Shown: positions 10,617 to 21,000 of the stretch, one piece after another | Numbering within the stretch: the stretch's first letter is position 1 | Layout of the letters: every line of letters begins with the position of its first letter | Source of the DNA: Uranotaenia lowii | Taxonomy: Eukaryota > Arthropoda > Insecta > Diptera > Culicidae | DNA length: 64,000 nucleotides | Reading direction: 5' to 3' | Assembly (NCBI RefSeq): GCF_029784155.1 | Contig: NC_073692.1 | Location: forward strand, 237,478,503-237,542,502 | Notes under the pieces: generated by a model | The model's input: only the letters and a program-made list of their open reading frames with translations | Databases searched by the model: none | Told to the model about the DNA's origin: nothing | Made by a program: the position numbers and the translations under genes

Positions 10617-11460
10617 TCTTTTGGTGAAGGTGAAAAGCGGCGACATAATTGGTGAGTCATCTTCATTCGTTAGCGGTTTCTCGGAATTACTTATGACCAT
10701 CGGCTCCCATGCGTTCAAATGTGAGGATTTTCTTACACATTTCTTATGGATCACTTTTTCCCAGTTTATGGAGTGACCCATTTCCGTTGCGTGAGTGGCT
10801 ACGCTAGATTCATTGATTCTGTTGTTATTTACCGCATTTCTATGTTCTTTAAGTCGAACTTTAAATTTTCGTCGAGTTTGGCCAATGTAAACAGCTGAGC
10901 AACTCTCACTGGGAACTTCATAAATTCCGGATCTCTCATCTTGCGGGATCTTATCCTTCAAGGAGACCAACCGATCCTTAAGGGTGACCATGTTGAGAAA
11001 GGATTTTTGCTATCCCATTAGTTAGTTTAGGGTGGAACGGCAGACTAACTCTATAGGGCTCTTCCTTCTCTGGCCTCAAGGTGGTTGCATCACTTCGGTA
11101 CTTTTTTCGGGCTTGTTTCCGGAGAATTTTGAGGACAAATTCGTTGTCAAGGATTTTATGCTTTTTCTCTTCAAATTCTGCCTTTTCCATATGGATATTG
11201 TAGAGGCGGTGCCCCATAGAATGGAAGGCGGCTTGTTTTTGCGCACCAAAGTGGTTGGACTCGGCTGTTATTGGTTGGGTGAGATTGGTTTCCGATAAAT
11301 TCCAAATTTGATGGTGTTGTCCTCTCTCCTTGAGATTAAGAGGTCAAGGAAAGGGAGTTTTCCTTCAACTTCTTTTTCTACAGTAAATTTTATCGACCTA
11401 TGTTTGGAGTTTAGAAGCTCTAATGTCTGCAGCTGGTTGCCGCCGAAGGGTAGCGTCAAT
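10617..11460 (-). pseudogene. Penelope-like element fragment: RT tail plus GIY-YIG nuclease
   Basis: The minus strand reads, in order, a reverse-transcriptase C-terminal part (KLPFLDLLISRR followed by FGIYRKP), a linker with KARKKYRSDATTLRPEKE, and a GIY-YIG nuclease (GIYEVPSE..AVYIGQT, then FKVRLKEHR with the conserved Arg, then a TEMGHSINWE segment). This RT plus GIY-YIG layout is diagnostic of Penelope-like retroelements. At least two frame changes (near 11217-11268 and near 10985) break it, and the N-terminal RT core is absent. The nuclease part itself is uninterrupted for about 125 residues. It directly abuts an RTE-like LINE fragment at about 11461. Confidence 0.85.
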
Positions 11461-11461
11461 T

Positions 11462-12440
11462 TTCTCTTAGTTTCTGCTCAGGATCACTTTACAGAGTATT
11501 TTGAAGGTTATACAGATCAACGTTATGCCTCGCCAGTTACCGCACTCTGTTGGCCGGGAATGTTGCAGTATCCCAGATGTCAGCGAAAAGACGGTGCAAC
11601 ATTTGTGCTGACAGGGCAGGGTCGGCTTTCAGCATTTCAGCAGGGATGAAATCGATCCCAGGTGCTTTGTTGGGTTTCATGTCTTTGATTGCCGCTACTA
11701 TTTCAGCCAGCGAGGGCGCTTCCGAGTTGACGCCATTTTTGCGACTTACCTATTCGTGACTCGGAAGAGTTGTTCGAAGTGCTCAGTCCATCGTTTGAGC
11801 TGATCTGTTCCATCGGTCAATAGCTAACCTATTCGGTCTTTAAGCAACATTCTAGCATTAGTCCTTGCACCACTAAGGCGGCGAGAAATGTCATAAAGTA
11901 AGCGGATATCTCCATTGGCAGCAACTCTTTCTCCCTCTTCGACTAGGTAGTTTGTCCAGGCTCTCTTGTCTCGACTACAAGCGTGTTTAACTGCCTTTTC
12001 TAGCTCCGCATATCGTAAGCGGGCGACTGCTTTGGCTGACCCGGTACATACCTGCTCAATTCCGACTTTCGCCTTTCTCCGATCATCGACCATCCTTCAA
12101 GTTTCATCCGACATCCATTCACTTCTTCTTCCACAAACTTTACCGAGAGTATCACGTCTCGTTGTGATAAAGGCATTCTTGATTCCATACCACTGTTCTT
12201 CGACTGTTCCGTCTGTCGGCAATTCCGAGGCTCGGGATTCTAGCTGTTCAACGTACGCCCTTTTCACCTCTGGATTCTCCAACCGGCGCACGTCGTATGG
12301 ACACCCCACTTTCTCCTCGCGCCGTTGGACACGCGCAACTCTCAGTCGTATCTCACCAAGGACGAGGTGATGGTCAGATGCAATGTCTGCGCTTCGTTTG
12401 TTGCGGACATCAAGAAGGCTCCTCCTCCATTTTCGGCTGA
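11462..12440 (-). pseudogene. RTE-like LINE fragment: endonuclease end, linker, RT start
   Basis: Reading on the minus strand from about 12440: an endonuclease C-terminal segment (ADIASDHHLVLGEIRLRV), a linker (MGCPYDVRRLENPEVKRAYVEQLE and on), a basic region (DDRRKAKVG, SRDKRAWTNYL, LLYDISRRLSG), then the first RT block (MKPNKAPGIDFIPAEML). It ends around the GNWRGITLI region near 11475. Frameshifts and stops are present (for example a stop at 11824 ending the LLKDRIG segment). It lacks the catalytic RT palm. It may be complementary to the family fragment at 1421-2262. Confidence 0.75.
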
Positions 12441-12842
12441 TGCATGACTTGATCCTTATTGCATAAAAAGTTTTGATTTTTGTTTTAGGTTATCATTTTA
12501 CATATGCATGATTCTGCATTTTCTTTAATTCACTGTTAAGAAAAAAATTAAATAAGGTAAGTACTTACGCTTTTAGTTTCTTCTTTTATTTTCAGTATGA
12601 TGCTGGACTCGTTGCGGCCGTGATGCTCGTTGATGGACCTCGATGAACAGGTAGGTAATGGCGGATATGACGACTGAGTAAGAGAAGGATTCCAGGTAAG
12701 TTGCATGCGGTTCGGAATTGGTCGTCGTAACCGACGGCTTCGCCTCTGGCCAATGTTGACGGAGGACAGGTAGGTAACCGTTAGTTTAACGGTCCCATGC
12801 GACGAATTGACCTATGTTGACGGAGGCCAGCGTTTCTTAATG
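12441..12842. other. Unassigned spacer
   Basis: No recognised gene. Short phrases such as AACAGGTAGGTAA and GTTGACGGAGG recur two to three times between 12645 and 12830. A splice-like pattern (TTATTTTCAG, then about 55 bases, then CAGGTAGGTAA) is present near 12594-12660 but encodes nothing recognisable. Confidence 0.35.
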
Positions 12843-14031
12843 CCCGCACTGAACAAAATCCGGCTATAAGGTTTATTAGGAATTTTAGTGTTTTCGCACT
12901 AAAGGAAAATCCAATACTTTTTATCAGAAGAAAAATGATTTATTTTATCAGAATTTTCAATGAATGTTAATAGAGAGCAAAATTATTACGATTTATTATT
13001 TAAACTAGTGTAATGAATGGTTCCATCATTGAAATCAAATATACCTGGAATTTAATTTCTATTTCTCATCTTATTTATTCAAATAAACAAATTTAACCAA
13101 AATTATTTTATTTAAACATTTATTAAAAAATCAAGATATTTAAAAAGTAACACTGCACTGCACTTCAAACACTTTTTATGGATGGTGGGACACAGTTTCA
13201 TGCCTGATACATGTTGATCCTGGCTGGTACATGGTGGATCCTGCTGTTGTTCTGGTGGATTGATATTTCCTGGAAAAAAAATCCGCATTAAGTTTCAAAC
13301 GAATTATGTTTTAAAAAATGAACTACCTATGCATTGCGAAGAATGGAACCGTGCACGTTCTCGCTGAAGTCCGGATCTGTTTTCCTTCGCTGCTGTCCCT
13401 CATTTTAAGACCCGCGTTTTACCTGTTAGAATAGATATATTAAAATATTAACACCAAGAAGTTCAGCCATTCCACTTTTCTAACTTACGCTTATGAATGA
13501 TTGGATTATATCAAAGCGATGAAATTTTAGTTATTTTTGCTGCCACTCAGCTGGTAAAATCCTCCGGCGAAAAATTACTACTGGCTCAAAACACAAACAA
13601 TCGTTCTTCTGGGATTATGTTTCCCAAACAAATTAACAGAGATTGATACGGATCACGACTCAGGCACCCCAGCATGTGTACTAACTTCAGAATGATTAAA
13701 TGTATTAGAATTTTATGTATGTTTCCCTAGGTATAACAGCTTTTGATATTCATTGGATTTGTCTATATTTCGTAATGGATTTATCGTTAGCTTCTATCAC
13801 ACACTGAATGATAAGATTTATCAGATTGACCCTTTAAATTTTATTACCCTATTTAGTTTAATAATTATTGGATTGTCCTATGCATTTCACCAAGTGAGTG
13901 AGTAAGATACAATTTATTGGATTTTCTTATATTTTTGAAAGGGTAATTTAGTAGCTAAAATTTGACTGTGAATAATAAGATTTATTAAAATGACACTATG
14001 AATTTAATCGCCCAATCCGGTTCAGTGCGGG
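12843..14031. mobile_element. 1.2-kb TIR element, family not recognised
   Basis: The left end starts CCCGCACTGAAC at 12843 and the right end at 14031 is its inverse (GTTCAGTGCGGG). Similarity continues inward in an interrupted way: each inverted end also holds a GTGTTTT/GTGTCATTTT block followed by GAAAATCCAATA. No clear target duplication or transposase frame was found. It is immediately followed by the mariner-type element. Confidence 0.5.
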
Positions 14032-14273
14032 GAGTGGTTCAATGTACACTTTTCACTGTAGGGTATCTCACGGACAATTAAGTGAGCGTTTAACGGAGTC
14101 GGTCGGAAATGTCACTAACGGGTGTTAAATAAAAAATGAGAATGTTTTCAATACCTTTCAGTAACTCAAATAAAGAGCGTAAAATTCTCTTTCTCCAAGA
14201 AAATTGCTCTTTGGGCTCCCTAGAAACAGTAGGCGTTTTTGGTTTTTCTAGTTTGAATTTAGTCAAAGCAAAG

Positions 14274-14557
14274 ATGGCGTCGAAACAGCACGTGCTCCGC
14301 GAACGCATTGTACGATTCTACGAAACGCATTTCCAGCAAGGAAAAAAGTTCACGGTGGCACATTTTAAGGAAGAAAATGTACCTGTCAGTACGGTATATC
14401 GTATCCTGGGTTCCCTGAACGTAGAGCGGAAGGTCGGAAGTGGTCGTCCGGTGACGATAATGACGAAGCAGAGGAAGACATCGTTAAAGGAGCTGTTTGA
14501 CAACAAGGACGCAACCAGCCTGCGTGACGCCGGTCGGAAATATGGCTGCTCTCACGT
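14274..14557 (+). pseudogene. Mariner-type transposase, part 1 (N-terminal HTH)
   Basis: From the ATG at 14274 the frame encodes an N-terminal helix-turn-helix region (RERIVRFYETHFQQGK, then VSTVYRILGSLN, GSGRP, SLKELFDNKDATSLRDAGRKYGCS). This is typical of Tc1/mariner transposases of the mosquito ITmD37E type. After 94 codons and two bases it stops at CACGT, the target site of the BEL element, and continues at 23927. Bases 14032-14273 hold its presumed 5' non-coding part. Confidence 0.8.
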
Positions 14558-15087
14558 TGTTGGGTTACTAGAGAGCGTATCGAAGACCCTTCTTACAACA
14601 CTGAGTCACTGAAGAAGACGGACGATTAAGGGAGATTCATTTGGGAACTGTCAACATCTCTAATTAGCAGCTGATCGCTGCACCTGTCTGATGAGATAGA
14701 AAAGAAAATGTATCAAATTGTATTATTTTGTCCCTTACCAACAACACCATTTTTGTATTGTATCCAGTTCTTTAGTTATAAGTAGATTCGCCATTCGAAT
14801 AGATGATCGTTAAATGTAGTCAGTAAAATTGTAGTAATAAATGTTCAAGTTCAGCGTTGATTTTCTCTAAGTAATGTGTTATGAATAAATTGTGCTTAAA
14901 ACCCCAATAAAGTTGTGATAAATAAATTGTGTGTAATTGTTAAACCCACGGATTTTCATTGCGGAATTGGCACCGATAAACCCCCCCATACGGATCGAGT
15001 ACTCACCTGAAGGAAGCCCTACCAATTCGCCACCCAGAATCGCCCAAGGAACATACAGTCCACCCAAGGTATCCCAGCACCCCAACA
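14558..15087 (+). repeat. BEL 5' LTR
   Basis: A 530-bp LTR starting TGTTGGG and ending CCCCAACA. It carries an AATAAA-containing stretch near 14882 and a second one near 14932. The following TTTTGGTCCTTCGAGCCGG fits the primer-binding position. Confidence 0.92.
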
Positions 15088-15184
15088 TTTTGGTCCTTCG
15101 AGCCGGATGATGATTCGCGGGGTGTTGTTTGGTCGGTACCGTTCGTCGTGAAACCAAACAACAACGATTTCAACAGGATCAAAA
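15088..15184. other. BEL PBS plus inverted leader fragment
   Basis: The first ~19 bases are PBS-like. The rest (about 15107-15180) is the inverted copy of leader sequence at about 17132-17206, including the stretch around CGAACGGTACCGACC. Confidence 0.85.
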
Positions 15185-15714
15185 TGTTGGGGTGCTGGGA
15201 TACCTTGGGTGGACTGTATGTTCCTTGGGCGATTCTGGGTGGCGAATTGGTAGGGCTTCCTTCAGGTGAGTACTCGATCCGTATGGGGGGGTTTATCGGT
15301 GCCAATTCCGCAATGAAAATCCGTGGGTTTAACAATTACACACAATTTATTTATCACAACTTTATTGGGGTTTTAAGCACAATTTATTCATAACACATTA
15401 CTTAGAGAAAATCAACGCTGAACTTGAACATTTATTACTACAATTTTACTGACTACATTTAACGATCGTCTATTCGAATGGCGAATCTACTTATAACTAA
15501 AGAACTGGATACAATACAAAAATGGTGTTGTTGGTAAGGGACAAAATAATACAATTTGATACATTTTCTTTTCTATCTCATCAGACAGGTGCAGCGATCA
15601 GCTGCTAATTAGAGATGTTGACAGTTCCCAAATGAATCTCCCTTAATCGTCCGTCTTCTTCAGTGACTCAGTGTTGTAAGAAGGGTCTTCGATACGCTCT
15701 CTAGTAACCCAACA
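15185..15714 (-). repeat. Extra internal BEL LTR, inverted
   Basis: A full 530-bp LTR in reverse orientation, head-to-head with the 5' LTR across a 97-bp spacer. It shares the 5' LTR state at the 14709-equivalent site and has one private change at 15468. Confidence 0.93.
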
Positions 15715-16102
15715 TCCTCGCCCATCCTGAAACCGCTTGCGTTTCTGAAAATAAAAGAACAATCTCACGAACACAAGGGGGTGGTCTGATCTGTCTGGTT
15801 TTCGTAGGAACGTGGGTCATCTTCTTGAGGTTGAAACGCTTCTGGTAGTATGCAGAGTTTCTCAATTGGTCGCGTCGAAGGTCCTGTAGCGGTCTTCAGA
15901 GTTACTACTCTCACAACACCGTCTGATCCTGGATACAGCTTCTCAACTCGTCCCATCTTCCAGCGGCAGGGTGGTAGATTATCGTCTTTGATGATGACTA
16001 GTCTCCCAACAGATATTTTAACCGGTGACTTCCATCTCTTATACCGTCCTTGCAGCTGCGTAAGATACTCAACACTCCATCTATCCCAGAAATGCAGAAA
16101 TG
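15715..16102 (-). pseudogene. Inverted 3' end of BEL pol
   Basis: On the minus strand this reads the last part of the BEL polyprotein (from about SVEYLTQLQGRYKRW through MGRVEKLYPGS to TPLCS and its stop), followed directly by the inverted LTR. It duplicates 23010-23391 almost exactly. The join at about 16085-16103 is imperfect. Confidence 0.88.
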
Positions 16103-16206
16103 CCCCATACGGATCGAGTACTCACCTGAAGGAAGCCCTACCAATTCGCCACCCAGAATCGCCCAAGGAACATACAGTCCACCCAAGGTATCCCAGCACC
16201 CCAACA
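16103..16206 (+). repeat. Truncated BEL LTR 3' end
   Basis: About 104 bases equal to the last part of the LTR (from CCCCATACGGATCGAG to CCCCAACA). It is followed by a second primer-binding-like site at 16207 (TTTTGGTCCATCCGAACCGG), which differs from the one at 15088. Confidence 0.88.
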
Positions 16207-18040
16207 TTTTGGTCCATCCGAACCGGATCAGCCAGCCCAACCCGATAACACCGCCAAAAATCACAACTTCGATCGCCATTGCTCAGAAAAATTGGCACTA
16301 GAAGAAGGTCCCCAAATCAGCACAATTAACACACAACCAATCAACGCTCATCACCAAGTCACCGGCTCACTTTTAGCTGGTAGACTTTAGCCACCTCCGT
16401 GCAACAGAAGTCAGCTATCGCCATTTAAAACTCAAACGTTGCGTTTAGCACTCCTTCTGTTGATTGATGCCTTTTGGAATCTTCGACACTGAACATCACT
16501 TGGAATCGGCGCTGAATATCACCTGGAATTTCCATCATCCACCAGCCCATCTACCCATCAACACTCCGGTCAGCGCAGGATATCCATCATTTAGCCGCTA
16601 AAAACGGTTCTCAGGTAAATTACACGAGAATAGTTACGTTCAGTCGAAGCCTTGGATATTTTCGTTTACTACAACGTTGTTTCCCATCTCATTCGTAAAC
16701 ATAACATCGCACGTGAGACATCTCACCAACCCCATCACGCTACAGCGATCATCACTACTACCGCATCTGATCGACGAATCTCACCACTACCCACGGCTTG
16801 GAGCTTTGGGAGAAACAAGCACCAACACTACTGGCAGCGTTGACGTCATATCATCAATCATCAATTTGCGATCATCACTGATTGCAAACTGCCCTGACGT
16901 CACCACACCACTTTTTCCAAACACATTTCGGCACTACGGTTATCACCCCAAGGGAATTTCTCAATCACTTTCCGAATCCTAGAGTGAATTGATGAGGCGA
17001 ATCACATGAACCTGGTTCAACAAAACAACATCATATTGATCATCTCCACGGTTGATGATTGATGCGAGGAGCCATTGTTGCTGCCACTGGATATTTTCAA
17101 GGTCATATCCAAACCTTGAACTCACCTGGAAGATCCTGTTGAAATCGTTGTTGTTTGGTTTCACGACGAACGGTACCGACCAAACAATACCCCGCGAATC
17201 ATCACCCGGCCGAATAATCCACGGAAAGCACTTCTCGACCGAACAACAGCACCGATCGCGGAGGTGAGTGAAAAACTGCGCACTTATTTCTACCGTCCGA
17301 TTACAACTAGCAGCTGAAGCTGTACCGTACCCATACAACCCTATACATATATATTATCATATCTCACGAACACAAATTGTATCCCCATATGAATGAGTTT
17401 CTGTTTGGCTATTGATTGGAGCAACGGTATTTTGTATGATGCACTAACGGTACTGTGTGCAAATCGAACATCATACACCGGTCAACAAAATTTTGGATTC
17501 GAATATTTTGGGATTGAAACCGTTCAACAAGTTTTCGATCAGGACATCGACGAGTTGGTCATTTACAAATTTTAACACGGAACGAGGCGTGAAGTTTTCC
17601 TCGAATCGGAAATTGAAGCCTGGACGAGCATACCTGTAAAGGTGTTCAGCCTTATTTTTTTTAAAGTAAGTTAAGCTTTACAGTATATGTTCTTTGCCGA
17701 AGCTTGGTCGAATTTGAATATTACATCGATATTTTCTCGTATGTATCCTGTTAACTGATCTGGTCTGAGAATAAATCATCACCACCGCGACGCATATTGA
17801 GGCGCATGTTGAGGCGCATATTGAGGCGCGTACCCACGTTTTTGAAGACAACGTACACGTGTTCACGTCAACGCTTTCGGAAGTCGATCGATACCTGTAG
17901 AGGGGTGCAACTTTAGTTTCTTTAAAGTAAGTTAAGCTCTACAGTGTATATGTCCATTGCCGAAGCTTGAAATTAGTTCGAATACTCACCTGTTGTTTGT
18001 ATCATTGTGAATCACTGCGTGCAACCGATCAACAAGAACC
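16207..18040 (+). other. BEL 5' leader (untranslated)
   Basis: Non-coding leader between the truncated LTR and the gag-pol ATG. It holds a direct repeat of about 80 bases (around 17637-17715 and 17897-17983, each with AAAGTAAGTTAAGCT and TTGCCGAAGCTTG) and a triple short repeat of ATTGAGGCGC-type units at 17787-17830. These may be RNA structural or packaging signals; that is inference. Confidence 0.6.
17637..17985 (+). repeat. Direct repeat in the BEL leader
   Basis: Two diverged ~80-base copies share AAAGTAAGTTAAGCT and GCCGAAGCTTG; the GTAAGT within them looks like a splice donor. A splice-acceptor-like TTTTATTTTCAG lies just after the pol stop (23349-23361). Confidence 0.55.
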
Positions 18041-21000
18041 ATGGCTACTTCCGGCGCCTCATCGTCTACTAGGAACCCACCGCTGAGGAATCTTCAGACT
18101 CGATTAAAGGCGATGCTGGAGATGTTCAAAGCACTAACCATTTTTTCGAATACTTTGGGGGAGGTAACATCGGTTCAACAAATCCAAGTGAGGTTGGAAA
18201 AGCTGAATGATTTGTGGGACAAGGTCAACGATGCTATCATGGATGTAGAAATGCATGATGAGTATTCGGCAAAGGAAGGCACATGTCCAAGCATCAGGTT
18301 GGACTTCACCACACGCTTCTACGATGCTAAGGCGAGCATGTTAGACCGGATCAAGGAGTTAGAAGGCAACGCAGTGAACACCAGTGTTCTGCAGTCCACC
18401 CGCATCATGGATTCATCCATTCAGCCAGTAACGGAGCACGTGAGGTTACCCCAAATTAGGCTGCAGACGTTCGACGGCAACATAGATCAGTGGTTGAGTT
18501 TCCGGGATCTTTTCCTGTCGCTGATCCATTCCAAGGTGAACTTACCGGATGTTGAAAAATTCCATTATCTGAAGGGATGCCTAGCCGGAGAAGCCAGAGC
18601 TATCATCGACCCTTTGGCATTGACAAGGGCCAACTACACCATCGCCTGGGAAACACTGATGACGAGATACAACGATAGTAAGGTCTTGAAACGCAGACAA
18701 GTGGCAAACCTATTCAAACTCCCAAAGGTTACGAAGGAATCGTCATCGGAAATTCAGGTATTACTGGAAGGCTTCGAGCGAGTGGTGCAAACTTTGGATC
18801 AATTGGTGAAGGCCGAGGATTACAAGGATCTGTTACTGTTGGAGATATTGTGCGCTAGGCTGGATCCCGTAACTCGTCGTGCGTGGGAGGAACACAGCGC
18901 GCTACAAACCCAGGATACTGTTAAAGATCTCACACAATTTCTACAAACGCGAGTCAAAATCCTTGCCTCACTACCATCAAAGGCTCAGGATACGAAGCTG
19001 GAACCTTCAAAACCTCTTAAAAAGAACTTCGCCCCTAGAACAAGCTACAGCGCAGCTCAGGTGTCATCCGCAACGTGTATTGCTTGCCCAGAGTCTCACC
19101 TGCTTTATACGTGTTCGACGTTTTTAAGGTTGAGTCCATCCGCTCGCGATAAACTATTGAGGCAGCATTCTCTATGCAGAAATTGTTTTCGACGTGGTCA
19201 TCAAGCTACAGAATGCAGATCCATGCAAGTGTGTCGTAAATGCAGAGGAAAGCACCACACTTTAGTGTGCTTCAGAGAAAATGAAAGAGTATATCGGAAC
19301 CCTCGAACAGCAACACCCCCCAGAAGAGGTCAACAGTCATCTCAGCCAACAGATACATCAGCAGGAACAGTCTCGTCAAATGTTGCCAGGAACCATTCAT
19401 CGACGATAATCCTCGCCACAGCAGTCGTTTTGGTTGAAGACGACACAGGAAAGGCTTTCCACGCAAGGGCTTTACTAGACTCCGGATCAGAAAGCAACTT
19501 CATGACAGAGAGGCTCTGTCAGCGGATGAAGATCTCCCGAAGGCGTTCCAATATCTCGGTGCTTGGGATCGGCAACGCAAACACAACTGTGAAGTACCAG
19601 ATTTCAGCAGTTGTCAGGTCACGTACAACTAGTTTCGTAAAAAATATGGAGTTTCTACTTCTACCAACAGTTACCGCAGATCTGCCTACTACCAGCGTTA
19701 CAGTATCATCATGGAAGTTCCCACAGGGTGTGGAACTAGCAGATTCAGGTTTTTTCCAATCGAAGGCGGTAGATATGGTACTTGGTATACAGCATTTCTT
19801 TTCGTTCTTCCAAACCGACAACAAAATCCCGCTAGGCAATGGATTGCCCATGCTGATAGATTCAGTATTTGGTTGGTTAGTCACCGGAGCAGTTGAACAC
19901 CAGGGTTCAACTCGGCGCATCGTTTGTAATACGGCTTCTACAGTACATCTAGATGAACTTCTCACCAGGTTTTGGTCGTGTGAGGAGATAGGGTCTCCGA
20001 ATACATTTTCCCCGGAAGAACAACGCTGCGAGGCGCAGTTTGTTCGCACAATCCAGAGGAGTTCTGACGGACGATATACTGTGGGTTTACCAAAGAACGA
20101 CCAGGTATTTTCGACGATGGGCGAGTCGAGAGGCATAGCACTTCAGCGACTGCATGGCATGGAACGTAGATTGGCGAGAGATCTCGAGTTGCGAAACCAA
20201 TACAACCGGTTCATGGAGGAGTACGTGGACCTAGGGCACATGCGTAGGGCGCATGTGGGCCCAGAGAAGCGTTGTTATTTACCACACCATCCGGTCATCA
20301 AACAGGCAAGCACAACAACCAAGGTTCGAGTGGTATTTGATGCATCGTGTAAGAGCAGCAGTGGCGTTTCTCTGAACGACGCACTCCTGGCAGGACCTGT
20401 GATCCAAGACGAACTACGAGCCCTCATCATGCGTTGCCGAATGAAGCAGATAATGATTGTTGCGGATGTCGAGAAAATGTTCCGACAAATAGGTATCGAC
20501 AGAGCCGACATGCCGCTACAAAGCATTCTGTGGAGGAAGGATTCTTCGGAGGAAGTAGAAACGTATGAACTCACCACCGTTACATACGGAACCAAACCGG
20601 CACCGTTTCTCGCCACGAGAACACTGATGCAGTTGGCCACCGATGAGCAGGAATCTTATCCAATGGGGTCCAAGGCAATCATGGAAGACGTCTACATGGA
20701 TGACGTTTTAACCGGAACGGATAACGAAGAAGCAGCTTCGACACTTTGCGAACAACTCATAGGGCTAACGAAAAGCGGTGGATTTCGATTGAGAAAGTTC
20801 GCATCCAATTCGACGACGGCCTTGCGATTAGTAGACGAGGAAGACCTTGCGTTGCCGCATACGACCGAAATACAATTGGATCCAGACTCAGCAGTCAAAA
20901 CCCTAGGACTTGTGTGGCAACCCCGAACTGACATCTTGCGATTCAACTTCACCATATTGGATACCCCGGAAAACGAAAGGCTTACGAAACGAAAAATTCT

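Noticed and set aside
12594..12660. Exon framed by TTTTCAG and CAGGTAGG
   Set aside because: The enclosed 55 bases encode stops in all useful frames and have no partner exon.
15765..16279. Separate small genes in the BEL left block
   Set aside because: They are inverted copies of the pol 3' end and LTR, not genes.
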